DNA from: Pseudomonadota bacterium | GTDB taxonomy: Bacteria > Pseudomonadota > Gammaproteobacteria > Competibacterales > Competibacteraceae | Length of the DNA: 15,142 nucleotides | NCBI GenBank assembly: GCA_018262135.1 | Contig: JAGTSD010000005.1 | Coordinates: 1 to 15,142, forward strand | Reading direction: 5' to 3' | Shown: one piece after another, positions 7,420 through 15,142 of the stretch | How the letters are laid out: each line of letters begins with the position of its first letter | How positions within the stretch are numbered: the stretch's first letter is position 1 | The notes under the pieces: generated by a model | The model's database searches: none | Told to the model about the DNA's origin: nothing | What the model saw: only the letters and a program-made list of their open reading frames with translations | Made by a program: the position numbers and the translations under genes

Positions 7420-10290
7420 ATGAGTCTACCGCTGGTCGTTCTTACCCCTTTTATCGGCGCCATCCTGGTCGTCTGGGTTTCCCGGCAGGGGCGGCTGCAT
7501 GCCGCCTGGATGGCCGGCGGGATCACCCTGCTAACCCTGGCCGGGCTACTGCCGCTGGCGGACGCGCCCTTCGCCGGTCAGACCGTGATCCAGCGTGTCT
7601 CCTGGATACCTGCCGTCGGTCTCGATCTCGCCTTTCGCCTGGATGGGCTGGGCCTGCTGTTCGCTCTGCTGATTCTCGGCATCGGCCTGCTGGTCGTGCT
7701 TTACGCCCGCTATTACCTGGCGGAGCAGGACAGCATGGGCCGCTTTTACGCCGGTCTGCTGCTGTTCATGGGTGCCATGCTGGGCATCGCCCTGTCCGAG
7801 AACATCATCCAACTGCTGATCTTCTGGGAATTGACCAGCCTGTCGTCGTTTCTGCTGATCAGCTACTGGCAGCACCGCGAGGACGCCCGCAACGGCGCGC
7901 GCATGGCGCTGACCGTCACCGGCGCGGGGGGGCTGGCCCTGCTCGGCGGTTTTCTCCTGCTGGGGCACATCGCCGGCAGCTACGACCTGTCCGCGATCCT
8001 GGCGGCGGGCGATCGCATCCGCGCCCATCCGCTTTATGCGCCCATGCTGGCGCTGGTGCTACTCGGGGCGTTCACCAAGTCGGCCCAGTTTCCGTTCCAT
8101 TTCTGGCTGCCCAACGCCATGGCAGCGCCGACGCCGGTTTCGGCCTACCTGCACTCGGCCACGATGGTGAAGGCCGGGGTATTCCTGCTGGCGCGGCTGT
8201 TTCCAGCGCTGGCCGGCACGCCGGAATGGTCCTGGCTGGTCGGCGGGGTGGGACTGATCACCCTGCTGTGGGGGGCGTTCGTCGCCCTGTTCCAGCACGA
8301 CCTCAAGGGTCTGCTGGCCTATTCCACCATCAGCCACCTGGGACTGATCACCCTGCTGTTCGGCATCGGCACGCCGCTCGCTGCCGTGGCCGGGGTGTTC
8401 CATCTCATCAATCACGCCACCTTTAAGGCTTCGCTGTTCATGGCGGCCGGCATCATCGACCACGAGACCGGCAGCCGCGACATGCGCCGCATCAACGGTC
8501 TGTGGCAATTTATGCCCTACACCGGCACGCTCGCCATCGTGGCGTCGGCCGCCATGGCGGGCGTGCCGTTGCTGAACGGCTTTCTGTCCAAGGAGATGTT
8601 TTTCGCCGAAACGGTCGGCATTGCCGCGCCATCGCGCCTTGGCTGGCTGCTGCCGGCGGCGGTCACCCTGGCCGGCGTGTTCGCTGTGGCCTACTCGCTG
8701 CGCTTTATCCACGACGTGTTTTTCAACGGTGAGCCGATTGGCCTGACCAAAACCCCGCACGAGCCGCCGCGCTGGATGAAGGTTCCGGTGGAGATTCTGG
8801 TCGCCCTCTGCCTGCTGGTAGGCATCGCGCCTGCCCTGACCGTGGAGCCGATTTTGGCCGTGGCGGTCGCCGGCGTCTTGCAGGGACCGCCGCCGGACCA
8901 CGATCTGGCGATCTGGCACGGCTTCAGCCCGGCGCTGGGCATGAGCGTCATCGCCCTCGTCGGGGGCGGGCTGACGTATCTGGGGCGGAAGCCGCTGTTC
9001 GCCTTTTACGAACGCCACGAACACCGGCTGGCGGCGAAACCGCTGTACGACCGCCTGCTGGACGCCCTGTTCGCCCTGGCCGGCGCGCTGACCCGCTGGC
9101 TCGACGGCGGTTCGCTACAACGGTTACTGTTTGTGACGATCCTCGCCGCGCTGCTGCTGGGATTGGCCGGCTTCGTCGGCGCCCCGGCGCCGCTGACCGG
9201 CGCCCGCCCCCGGCTGCCGGTGGATGGCGTCAGCCTGCTGGCGGCCCTGACCCTGATCGCGGCGGCCATCGGCGCGGTTCTCCTGCACCGGCAACGGCTG
9301 GTCGCGCTGATGCTCGCGGGCGCGGTAGGGCTGGTGACCGCGCTGATTTTCATCCGGTTCTCCGCGCCCGACCTGGCCCTGACCCAGCTTGCGGTGGAGG
9401 TCGTCACGGTGGTATTGCTGCTGCTGGCGCTGTATTTTCTGCCGCAGCGCACCCCTGCCGAGTCCACTCCGCCGCAACAGGCCAGCCATATTCTTCTGGC
9501 GGTCGCGGCGGGCGGCGGCGCGGCGGCGCTGGCCTGGGCGGTGCTGACCCGGCCGTATGAAACCATCGCCGGCTATTTCCTCGCCCACAGCGTACCGGGT
9601 GGGGGTGGCGCCAACGTGGTGAACGTCATCCTGGTGGATTTTCGCGGCTACGACACCCTGGGCGAGATCACCGTGCTGGCTCTGGCGGGCCTCGGCATCT
9701 ACGCCCTGCTGGATCGTCTCTACCTGCCGGGTCCGAAGCAGGACGCCGAGGGCCGCGCCTGGGACCCGGATTTGCACCCAGCCCTCCTGGCGACGCTGGC
9801 CCGCCTGCTGTTGCCGCTGGCTCTGCTCGCGGCGATTTTTCTCTTCCTGCGCGGCCACAACCTGCCCGGCGGCGGCTTCATCGCCGGCCTGGTCACGGCG
9901 GCGGCGCTGATCGTGCAATACCTGGCCAACGGCGTGGCCTGGACCCATGCCCGCCTGCCCTGGAACCTGCACGCGCTCGTCGGCCTGGGCCTGCTCGCCG
10001 CCACGCTGACCGGCCTGGCCAGCCTCGCGTTCGGCTATCCCTTGCTGACGTCCACGTTCGGTCACTGGCGCTGGCCGGTGGTCGGTGAAATCGAACTGGC
10101 TTCGGCCATGGCCTTCGATCTGGGGGTGTATCTGGTGGTGGTCGGGGCGACGCTGCTGATCCTGATCCACCTCGGTTTGATCCACCACGCCAGCCCCCCG
10201 GCAGATACGGTCCCCAGCCCCGATCCGCTGACCGTGAGCGGGGGACATCCGGCTCCGCCCAAGCGCCAGGAACAGGAGGAGGCCCGCTGA
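7420..10290 (+). CDS. mrpA: Mrp/Mnh cation/proton antiporter, fused subunits A and B
   Basis: This is the large subunit of a multi-subunit Na+(K+)/H+ antiporter related to NuoL of complex I. The 956-residue polytopic protein has an N-terminal NuoL-like antiporter core (about 60-420). Glu137 in [11 protein letters not shown], Lys220 in [11 protein letters not shown], Lys251 in the HSATMVKAG stretch and Lys296 in [10 protein letters not shown] fit the conserved proton-path residues; three of them sit at a constant offset of three from the Bacillus MrpA residues as I recall them (Glu140, Lys223, Lys299). A DUF4040-type segment follows (about 610-685), then [18 protein letters not shown]. The C-terminal part (about 790-930, with [17 protein letters not shown]) is an MrpB domain. 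No separate mrpB gene exists, so this is an A-B fusion as in PhaAB-type systems. Its stop overlaps the mrpC start by one base (TGATG). Confidence 0.95.
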   Translation: MSLPLVVLTPFIGAILVVWVSRQGRLHAAWMAGGITLLTLAGLLPLADAPFAGQTVIQRVSWIPAVGLDLAFRLDGLGLLFALLILGIGLLVVLYARYYLAEQDSMGRFYAGLLLFMGAMLGIALSENIIQLLIFWELTSLSSFLLISYWQHREDARNGARMALTVTGAGGLALLGGFLLLGHIAGSYDLSAILAAGDRIRAHPLYAPMLALVLLGAFTKSAQFPFHFWLPNAMAAPTPVSAYLHSATMVKAGVFLLARLFPALAGTPEWSWLVGGVGLITLLWGAFVALFQHDLKGLLAYSTISHLGLITLLFGIGTPLAAVAGVFHLINHATFKASLFMAAGIIDHETGSRDMRRINGLWQFMPYTGTLAIVASAAMAGVPLLNGFLSKEMFFAETVGIAAPSRLGWLLPAAVTLAGVFAVAYSLRFIHDVFFNGEPIGLTKTPHEPPRWMKVPVEILVALCLLVGIAPALTVEPILAVAVAGVLQGPPPDHDLAIWHGFSPALGMSVIALVGGGLTYLGRKPLFAFYERHEHRLAAKPLYDRLLDALFALAGALTRWLDGGSLQRLLFVTILAALLLGLAGFVGAPAPLTGARPRLPVDGVSLLAALTLIAAAIGAVLLHRQRLVALMLAGAVGLVTALIFIRFSAPDLALTQLAVEVVTVVLLLLALYFLPQRTPAESTPPQQASHILLAVAAGGGAAALAWAVLTRPYETIAGYFLAHSVPGGGGANVVNVILVDFRGYDTLGEITVLALAGLGIYALLDRLYLPGPKQDAEGRAWDPDLHPALLATLARLLLPLALLAAIFLFLRGHNLPGGGFIAGLVTAAALIVQYLANGVAWTHARLPWNLHALVGLGLLAATLTGLASLAFGYPLLTSTFGHWRWPVVGEIELASAMAFDLGVYLVVVGATLLILIHLGLIHHASPPADTVPSPDPLTVSGGHPAPPKRQEQEEAR

Positions 10291-10619
10291 TGGAAGCGTT
10301 GATGGCCCTGATCATCGGCCTGCTGACCGGCTGCGGCGTGTATCTGGTGCTGCGCGCCCGGACTTTCCCGGTCGTGCTGGGGCTGACCTTTCTGTCCTAT
10401 GCGGTCAATCTGTTCCTGTTCGCCATGGGCCGCCTGACCATCGGCCAGCCGCCGGTGATCGCCGCCCAGGCGGCCGGTTATGCCGATCCCGTACCGCAGG
10501 CCCTGGTGCTGACCGCCATCGTCATCGGCTTTGCCATGACCGCTTTCGTCATCGTGCTGGCGCTCAAGGCGCGCGCCGAACTGGGCAACGACCACGTAGA
10601 CGGGAAGCAGGAACCATGA
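10290..10619 (+). CDS. mrpC: Mrp/Mnh antiporter subunit C (NuoK-like)
   Basis: This 109-residue membrane protein is homologous to NuoK of complex I, with three predicted membrane segments (about 2-22, 27-47 and 70-95). The LTGCGVYLVLRARTFPVVLG start and FLSYAVNLFLFAMGRL follow the MrpC pattern. The DPVPQALVLTAIVIGFAMTAF segment is the usual conserved third-helix region. The start overlaps the mrpA stop by one base and the end overlaps mrpD by four bases (ATGA), so translation is probably coupled. It acts as a structural subunit of the assembled antiporter in the inner membrane. Confidence 0.94.
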   Translation: MEALMALIIGLLTGCGVYLVLRARTFPVVLGLTFLSYAVNLFLFAMGRLTIGQPPVIAAQAAGYADPVPQALVLTAIVIGFAMTAFVIVLALKARAELGNDHVDGKQEP

Positions 10620-12133
10620 ACCATCTGGTCATCGCACCGGTGCTGCTGCCGCTGCTGGCGGGCATTCTGCCGCTGCTGCCGCACCATCCGACCATGCGCC
10701 AGCGCCGCCTGTTCAGCATCGCCGCCGTCGTCGCCCAACTCGGACTGGCGCTGGCGCTGATGGCGGCGGTGAGCGACGGCAAAATCCTGGTTTATACGCT
10801 GGGCCACTGGCCGGCGCCCTTCGGCATCGTACTGGTCGCGGACCGGCTGGCGGCCTGGATGCTGGTCATCACCACGCTGCTCGCCCTGTTCGCTCTGCTC
10901 GATGCGATCCGGGGCGCTGATACGGCCGGGCGGCATTTCCATATCCTGTTCCAGTTCCAGCTCTTTGGCCTGAACGGCGCTTTTCTCACCGGCGACCTGT
11001 TCAACCTGTTCGTGTTTTTCGAGGTGCTGTTGATTGCGTCCTACGGTCTGCTGCTGCACGGCGGCGGGCCGGAGCGCACGCGGGCGGGGCTGCATTTCGT
11101 GGTGGTCAACCTGGTGGGCTCCACGCTCTTCCTGTTCGCCGTGGGGACGCTGTACGGCGTGCTCGGCACGCTCAACATGGCCGACCTGGCGGTGAAAGCC
11201 GCCGCCGCGCCGCCGGAAAACGTTGCGCTGATCCGGGCGGCAGGGCTGGTGCTGTTCGGAGTATTCGCCCTCAAGGCGGCGCTGCTGCCGTTCCACCTGT
11301 GGCTGCCCGCCGCCTACGCCCACGCCAGCGCGCCGGTGGCCGCGCTGTTCGCGATCATGACCAAGGTAGGGGCCTACAGCATGCTCCGGGTCCACACCCT
11401 GATTTTCGGCGCGGGCGCCGGTCCCGCCGCCGGGTTGAGCGAACCCTGGCTGCTGCCGCTGGCCCTCGCGACCGTGATCGTCGGGATGCTGGGAGCGGTG
11501 GCCAGTACTCACCTGCGCCGGCAGGTAGCCTGGCTGGTGGTGGCGTCGGTCGGTTCGCTGCTGGCCGCCTTTGGCCTCGCCACCACTGCCGGTCTCGCCG
11601 CCGGGCTGTATTACCTGCCGCATACCACTTTTGCCACCGCCGCCCTGTTTCTGCTGGCGGACGCCATCGCCCGCCGGCGCGGTGCACTGGGCGACCGCCT
11701 CGACCCCGGTCCGGCCACCGCCAGCCCGCGCCTGTTGGGTGGTCTGTTTTTCGTCGCCGCCATGGCGGTGGCGGGCCTGCCGCCGCTGTCGGGCTTTCTC
11801 GGCAAGTTCCTGACCCTGCACGCGGCGCTCGACCATCCGCTCCTGCCCTGGATCATGGGGACGGTGCTGGCGGGCGGCCTCCTGGGCCTGATCGCGCTGG
11901 CGCGGACGGGCAGCCTGCTGTTCTACCGGGTGCTGCCGTCGGAAGCGCGCGCCGCCGAACCCTGGCCGGCGCTGGTCAGGGAAACGCTTCCGATCATCGG
12001 CCTGCTGCTGCTGGGGCTGGGGCTGACGGTCGGCGCCGGGCCGGCGCTGGATCAGGCGCGCGCCATCGCCGCGCAGATGCTGGAACCCCAAGCCTATATC
12101 CAGGCCGTCCTGAATCCGGGAGGAACGCCCTGA
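10616..12133 (+). CDS. mrpD: Mrp/Mnh antiporter subunit D (NuoN/NuoM-like)
   Basis: This 505-residue polytopic protein is the second antiporter-like subunit of the complex. Conserved charges within the membrane are visible: Glu136 in FVFFEVLLIASYG, Lys220 in VFALKAALLPFHLWLP, and Lys250 in AIMTKVGAYSMLRV. These positions correspond to the proton-path Glu and Lys of MrpD/NuoN proteins. GLPPLSGFLGK in the last third is also typical. It overlaps mrpC by four bases and mrpE by one base (TGATG). It needs the other subunits for function, because Mrp antiporters work as hetero-oligomers. Confidence 0.95.
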   Translation: MNHLVIAPVLLPLLAGILPLLPHHPTMRQRRLFSIAAVVAQLGLALALMAAVSDGKILVYTLGHWPAPFGIVLVADRLAAWMLVITTLLALFALLDAIRGADTAGRHFHILFQFQLFGLNGAFLTGDLFNLFVFFEVLLIASYGLLLHGGGPERTRAGLHFVVVNLVGSTLFLFAVGTLYGVLGTLNMADLAVKAAAAPPENVALIRAAGLVLFGVFALKAALLPFHLWLPAAYAHASAPVAALFAIMTKVGAYSMLRVHTLIFGAGAGPAAGLSEPWLLPLALATVIVGMLGAVASTHLRRQVAWLVVASVGSLLAAFGLATTAGLAAGLYYLPHTTFATAALFLLADAIARRRGALGDRLDPGPATASPRLLGGLFFVAAMAVAGLPPLSGFLGKFLTLHAALDHPLLPWIMGTVLAGGLLGLIALARTGSLLFYRVLPSEARAAEPWPALVRETLPIIGLLLLGLGLTVGAGPALDQARAIAAQMLEPQAYIQAVLNPGGTP

Positions 12134-12624
12134 TGCGCCGCCTGCTACCCCATCCTTTCCTCACCCCGGCCCTGGCAGTGATCTGGCTCCTCCTGGTCAA
12201 CCGTGCAACGCCCGGTCAGGTCCTTCTGGGTCTGGCGCTGGGCTGGGCCATTCCCCTGTTCACTCTGCGGTTCTGGCCGGAAACGGCGCGGATGGGCCGG
12301 CCGCTGACCCTGCTGCGCTTCGTGGCCACGGTACTGTACGACATCATCGTGGCGAATCTGATGGTGGCGCGTCTCATCCTCGGCCGTCCAGAGCGATTGC
12401 GGCCCGTCTTCGTGGTCGTGCCCCTGGCCCTGACCTCGGATCTGGCCATCAGCCTGCTGGCCAACGCCATCTGCCTGACCCCGGGCACCGTATCGGCCCG
12501 CCTGGCGCCGGATCGCCGGCATTTGCTGGTCCATGCGCTGGACGCGGCCGACCCCGAGCAACTGGCGGCAGCCCTCAAGCGCCGTTATGAAGCACCCTTG
12601 CGGGAGGTCTTTGAACCATGCTGA
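12133..12624 (+). CDS. mrpE: Mrp/Mnh antiporter subunit E
   Basis: This 163-residue protein has two or three membrane segments near the N terminus (about 10-40 and 60-80) and a cytoplasmic C-terminal half. Family marks are ANLMVARLILGRPERLRP, then VPLALTSDLAISLLANAICL, LTPGTVSARL and LLVHALDAAD. The frame is open far upstream, but that part is a shadow of mrpD. The ATG at 12133 is chosen because it overlaps the mrpD stop (TGATG) and gives the normal family length, with GGGAGGAA at 12118-12125 as ribosome binding site. It overlaps mrpF by seven bases. MrpE is found only in Mrp systems and is thought to stabilise the complex. Confidence 0.92.
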   Translation: MRRLLPHPFLTPALAVIWLLLVNRATPGQVLLGLALGWAIPLFTLRFWPETARMGRPLTLLRFVATVLYDIIVANLMVARLILGRPERLRPVFVVVPLALTSDLAISLLANAICLTPGTVSARLAPDRRHLLVHALDAADPEQLAAALKRRYEAPLREVFEPC

Positions 12625-12887
12625 ACCTCGCCCTTTCCCTGGCGTTCGCCCTGGTGGCCGTCGCCTTCGTCCTGAGCGGCTGGCGGTTGCTGGCGGGACC
12701 CAGCGCGCCGGATCGCATCCTGGCCCTGGACACCCTGTACATCAACGCCATCGCCCTGCTCGCGCTGCTGGGCATCCACCAGTCCAGCACGCTCTATTTC
12801 GAGGCGGCGCTGCTGATCGCCCTGATGGGCTTCGTCGGCACCGTCGCTCTGTGCAAGTTCCTGTTGCGCGGCGACATCATCGAGTGA
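12618..12887 (+). CDS. mrpF: Mrp/Mnh antiporter subunit F
   Basis: This 89-residue protein has three predicted membrane segments and the family pattern GWRLLAGPSAPDRILALDTL, then ALLIALMGFVGTVALCKFL. The conserved Asp in APDRILALD matches MrpF proteins. The last seven bases of mrpE (ATGCTGA) contain the start, with GGGAGG at 12601-12606 about eleven bases before it. MrpF is an accessory membrane subunit needed for assembly and activity of the antiporter. The ending RGDIIE is usual for the family. Confidence 0.93.
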   Translation: MLNLALSLAFALVAVAFVLSGWRLLAGPSAPDRILALDTLYINAIALLALLGIHQSSTLYFEAALLIALMGFVGTVALCKFLLRGDIIE

Positions 12888-12892
12888 CGGCC

Positions 12893-13243
12893 ATGCTGGA
12901 AATCCTGCTTTCTCTGTTGATCCTGGCCGGCGCCGGGTTCACCTGCATCGGCGCGCTCGGCCTGGTCCGGCTGCCGGATTTCTACACCCGCCTGCACGCC
13001 CCGACCAAGGCCACCACCCTGGGCGTGGGCAGCCTGCTCGTCGCGTCCGCCCTCCACTTCAGCACGCGCGGCGCGGGCGTCAGCCTGCATGAGATCCTGG
13101 TGACGCTGTTTTTGTTTGTAACCGCGCCGGTCAGCGCGCATTTGCTGGCCAGGGCGGCGCTGCATCTCCAACTGCGCTCCCTGGCGGCATTGCCACCCGA
13201 AGCAGGACAGGCGGAGCGCGATGAAAATCCGGTTGATCATTGA
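12893..13243 (+). CDS. mrpG: Mrp/Mnh antiporter subunit G
   Basis: This 116-residue protein is the last subunit of the operon. It has three predicted membrane segments and the diagnostic GALGLVRLPDFYTRLHAPTKATTLG, quoted in two parts: GALGLVRLPDFY and TRLHAPTKATTLG. FLFVTAPVSAHLLARAA is also typical of MrpG. I chose the ATG at 12893, five bases after the mrpF stop. A GTG at 12884 in the same frame would overlap that stop and add three residues, and is the main alternative. The C-terminal 20 or so residues are charged and poorly conserved. The stop codon falls inside an AT-rich palindrome. Confidence 0.92.
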   Translation: MLEILLSLLILAGAGFTCIGALGLVRLPDFYTRLHAPTKATTLGVGSLLVASALHFSTRGAGVSLHEILVTLFLFVTAPVSAHLLARAALHLQLRSLAALPPEAGQAERDENPVDH

Positions 13244-13290
13244 TAATAATCATTATTAATCAAATACTTATATTTTTAAAGCAAGTATTG
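13239..13290. promoter_or_regulatory. AT-rich palindromic spacer with weak Fur-box-like site
   Basis: This short stretch is strikingly AT-rich compared with its surroundings. The segment attgataataatcattatt (13239-13257) matches the 19-base Fur consensus at 14 positions by my count, with the right half nearly perfect and the left half weaker. It overlaps the mrpG stop. A second inverted repeat, aatactt (13263-13269) and aagtatt (13283-13289), follows with a 13-base loop. It could be a regulator site, an upstream AT element for trpF, or a weak end-of-operon hairpin. None of these is certain. Confidence 0.3.
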
Positions 13291-13369
13291 TCTTCCATGC
13301 GGAGGGTCTAAACACCTGGCCCGGACTCGCCCGCTTTCGCTCTACCAACCCACCGGATTTCTGGTAGTC

Positions 13370-13375
13370 TTGACA
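13370..13375 (+). promoter_or_regulatory. Possible -35 box upstream of trpF
   Basis: TTGACA is a perfect sigma-70 -35 hexamer 34 bases before the trpF start codon. No acceptable -10 hexamer follows at 16-18 bases; the sequence there is C-rich. It is therefore only a weak candidate. Confidence 0.2.
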
Positions 13376-13409
13376 TTCCCTGGTTGTCCCTGCCCCCAGC
13401 GCCTGCTCC

Positions 13410-14051
13410 ATGACCCCGATTTCCCGTACCCGCGTCAAGATTTGCGGCATCACCCGTCCCGGGGACGGCGTGACGGCGGCCGCGTTGGGCGCAGACGCCA
13501 TCGGCCTGGTGTTTTATCCGCCCAGTCCCCGGTTCGTGGTCGTGGCGACCGCGCGACGGATCGTCGCGGCCCTGCCGCCGTTCGTCACCGTGGTCGGTCT
13601 GTTCATGAACGCGGAACCCGCAGCAGTCCAGACCGTGATCGCCAGCATGCCGCTCCATCTCCTGCAATTTCACGGCGATGAAACCCCCGGCTATTGCGCT
13701 CAGTTCGACCGGCCCTACCTCAAGGCGGTGCCGATGGGCGCCAGCGCGGACATACTGGACTACGAACGACGGTTCGCCACCGCGGCGGGCCTGCTGCTGG
13801 ACAGCCACGGTGGCGACAAAACGGGCGGTTCCGGCCAGGGCTTCGACTGGACCCGGATTCCCGTCGAACGCCACAAGCCCCTCATCCTGGCCGGCGGGCT
13901 GCATCCCGGCAACGTCGCAGCGGCGATCCGCCAGGTCCGGCCCTATGCCGTGGATGTCAGCAGCGGGGTGGAAACCGCCAGAGGCATCAAGGATGCCGAA
14001 CTGATGCGCGCATTTTTTCGAGGTGTATATGACGGTGAAAGCCCTGCGTAA
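13410..14051 (+). CDS. trpF: Phosphoribosylanthranilate isomerase
   Basis: This enzyme catalyses the Amadori rearrangement of N-(5'-phosphoribosyl)anthranilate to CdRP, the third step of tryptophan synthesis, in the cytoplasm. The 213-residue TIM barrel has the normal length for a monofunctional TrpF. The catalytic cysteine is Cys12 in VKICGIT. The catalytic aspartate is Asp131 in [15 protein letters not shown], a stretch that also supplies phosphate-loop residues. LQFHGDE (85-91), [10 protein letters not shown] (160-169) and VDVSSGVE (181-188) complete the family motifs. The ATG at 13410 gives the expected N terminus, but no clear ribosome binding site precedes it. It overlaps trpB by 23 bases, a common trpFB arrangement. 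Confidence 0.95.
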   Translation: MTPISRTRVKICGITRPGDGVTAAALGADAIGLVFYPPSPRFVVVATARRIVAALPPFVTVVGLFMNAEPAAVQTVIASMPLHLLQFHGDETPGYCAQFDRPYLKAVPMGASADILDYERRFATAAGLLLDSHGGDKTGGSGQGFDWTRIPVERHKPLILAGGLHPGNVAAAIRQVRPYAVDVSSGVETARGIKDAELMRAFFRGVYDGESPA

Positions 14052-15131
14052 GAAGGTGGATTACAGCCAGTTCCCCGACCGGGCTGGCCATTTTGGCCGC
14101 TACGGCGGCCGGTTCGTCGCCGAGACCCTGATGGAGGCGCTGCACGAACTCGACGAAGCCTGGCAGACCTATCGCACCGATCCCGAATTCCTGGCCGAAC
14201 TGGATCTCGACCTGGCCCGCTACGTTGGCCGCCCCACGCCGCTCTATCACGCCGAACGCTGGAGCCGGCAGCTCGGCGGCGCGCAAATCTACCTCAAGCG
14301 CGAGGACCTCAATCACACCGGGGCGCACAAGATCAACAACACCGTCGGGCAGGCGCTGCTGGCCAAGCGGATGGGCAAGACGCGACTGATCGCCGAAACC
14401 GGCGCCGGCCAGCACGGTGTCGCCTCCGCCACCGTCGCTGCCCGGCTGGGGATGGAATGCGTGGTCTACATGGGGTCGGAGGACATCCAGCGGCAGGCGC
14501 TGAACGTCTATCGGATGCGGCTGCTGGGCGCGACCGTCCAGCCGGTCACCTCCGGCTCGCGCACGCTCAAGGACGCGCTCAACGAAGCGATGCGCGACTG
14601 GGTAACCAACGTGGATCGCACTTTTTACATGACTGCGTCGGCGGTGGCTCCAACGCCATCGGCCTGTTCCATCCATTCCTGAACGACAGCGAAGTGGCGA
14701 TCTACGGCGTCGAGGCTGCGGGCGCGGGCATCGAGACGGGGCGGCACGCCGCCACCCTCTGCGCGGGCCGGCCCGGCGTGCTGCATGGCAACCGCACCTA
14801 CCTGCTCAACGACCCCAACGGCCAGATCACCGAAACCCACTCGGTGTCCGCCGGACTGGACTATCCCGGCGTCGGCCCGGAACACGCCTGGCTAAAAGAC
14901 ATCGGTCGCGTGCAGTACGTGGCCGTCACCGACGACGAAGCGCTGCGCGGCTTCCACGACCTGACCCGCATTGAGGGCATCATCCCGGCGCTGGAAAGCA
15001 GCCACGCCCTCGCCTATGTCACCCAACTGGCCCCGACCCTGCGCCCCGACCAGCGCATCGTGGTCAACCTGTCCGGGCGTGGCGACAAGGACATCTACAC
15101 CGTCGCCAAGCTGGAAGGCATTCAACTGTGA
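14029..15131 (+). pseudogene. trpB: Tryptophan synthase beta chain, disrupted by deletion/frameshift
   Basis: Normal role: PLP-dependent condensation of indole and serine to tryptophan. The ATG at 14029, with GAGGT at 14020-14024, begins a good TrpB with Lys101 (PLP Schiff base, [10 protein letters not shown]) and Glu123 in ETGAGQHG. The first frame is normal to about residue 201 (base 14631), then runs into unrelated residues and stops at 14680-14682. TrpB resumes in another frame at [12 protein letters not shown] (from 14634) and continues intact through [13 protein letters not shown] and SGRGDKDI to the stop at 15129-15131. The segment normally between them (GPHPYP region to the residues before CVGGGSN) is missing: about 41 codons, or roughly 124 bases by comparison with E. 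coli TrpB from memory, which is not a multiple of three. As written it cannot give a working beta chain. An assembly or sequencing error is possible. Confidence 0.9.
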
Positions 15132-15142
15132 ACGAGTTTCGC
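15128..15142 (+). CDS. Possible start of trpA (partial)
   Basis: A GTG codon overlaps the trpB stop as GTGA, and the following five codons are open to the window end (MNEFR). trpA commonly follows trpB, and tight overlap is usual. Five codons are too few to recognise the product, so this is a guess from position. Confidence 0.25.

Noticed and set aside
7100..7423. A 107-codon + strand open frame before mrpA
   Set aside because: It reads straight through the palindromic element, lacks a ribosome binding site and overlaps the mrpA start. The composition does not look coding.
10478..12091. A 537-codon open frame on the - strand opposite mrpD
   Set aside because: The peptide is Gln/Arg/Gly-rich with no motif and lies exactly antisense to a clear MrpD. 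It is a product of codon bias.
13300..13366. A tRNA-like D-arm wording (ttggtagagc) on the - strand upstream of trpF
   Set aside because: No matching acceptor stem, anticodon arm or GGTTCGAATCC-type T-arm can be drawn around it.
14600..14682. Programmed ribosomal frameshift in trpB
   Set aside because: A frameshift alone would not explain the loss of about 41 conserved codons at the junction. A deletion or an assembly error fits better.

Overview
The window is GC-rich bacterial chromosome, densely coded on the + strand, with one gene (der) on the - strand. Gene content and protein style suggest a gammaproteobacterium: E. coli-like four-subunit fumarate reductase, Der GTPase, N-carbamoylputrescine amidase, a trpF-trpB pair and an Mrp-type antiporter. 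The rhodoquinone gene and the dispersed palindromic repeats would fit a facultatively anaerobic or storage-polymer-cycling lineage such as the Competibacter relatives, or a purple bacterium. That placement is inference only.

Layout. 1-635: 3' part of a carbamoylputrescine amidase gene (aguB-like). 636-1014: gene-free, with a 9-bp tandem repeat inside an inverted repeat and some possible regulatory sequence. 1015-4241: frdABCD, tightly packed with short overlaps, ending at a strong hairpin terminator. 4353-5171: a methyltransferase-fold protein recognised as RquA, the enzyme that converts ubiquinone to rhodoquinone. 5249-5458: a small DUF2892 membrane protein, then a terminator. 5514-6917 (-): der. 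6918-7419: gene-free, with a MITE-like element carrying a 32-bp-arm hairpin. 7420-13243: a six-gene Mrp/Mnh cation/proton antiporter operon in which subunits A and B are fused, followed by an AT-rich spacer with a weak Fur-box-like palindrome. 13410-15131: trpF overlapping trpB. trpB is broken by an apparent internal deletion of about 124 bases that also shifts the frame. The last 15 bases may start trpA.

How the genes work together. The main biological signal is a complete quinol:fumarate reductase operon directly followed by rquA. Rhodoquinol has a low enough potential to drive fumarate reduction, so the pair reads as a module for anaerobic fumarate respiration or succinate/propionate formation: RquA makes the quinone and FrdABCD uses it at the membrane. 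The Mrp operon encodes a separate membrane complex for sodium and pH homeostasis. As it stands, the trpB lesion would abolish tryptophan synthase beta, unless it is an assembly or sequencing error or a second copy exists.
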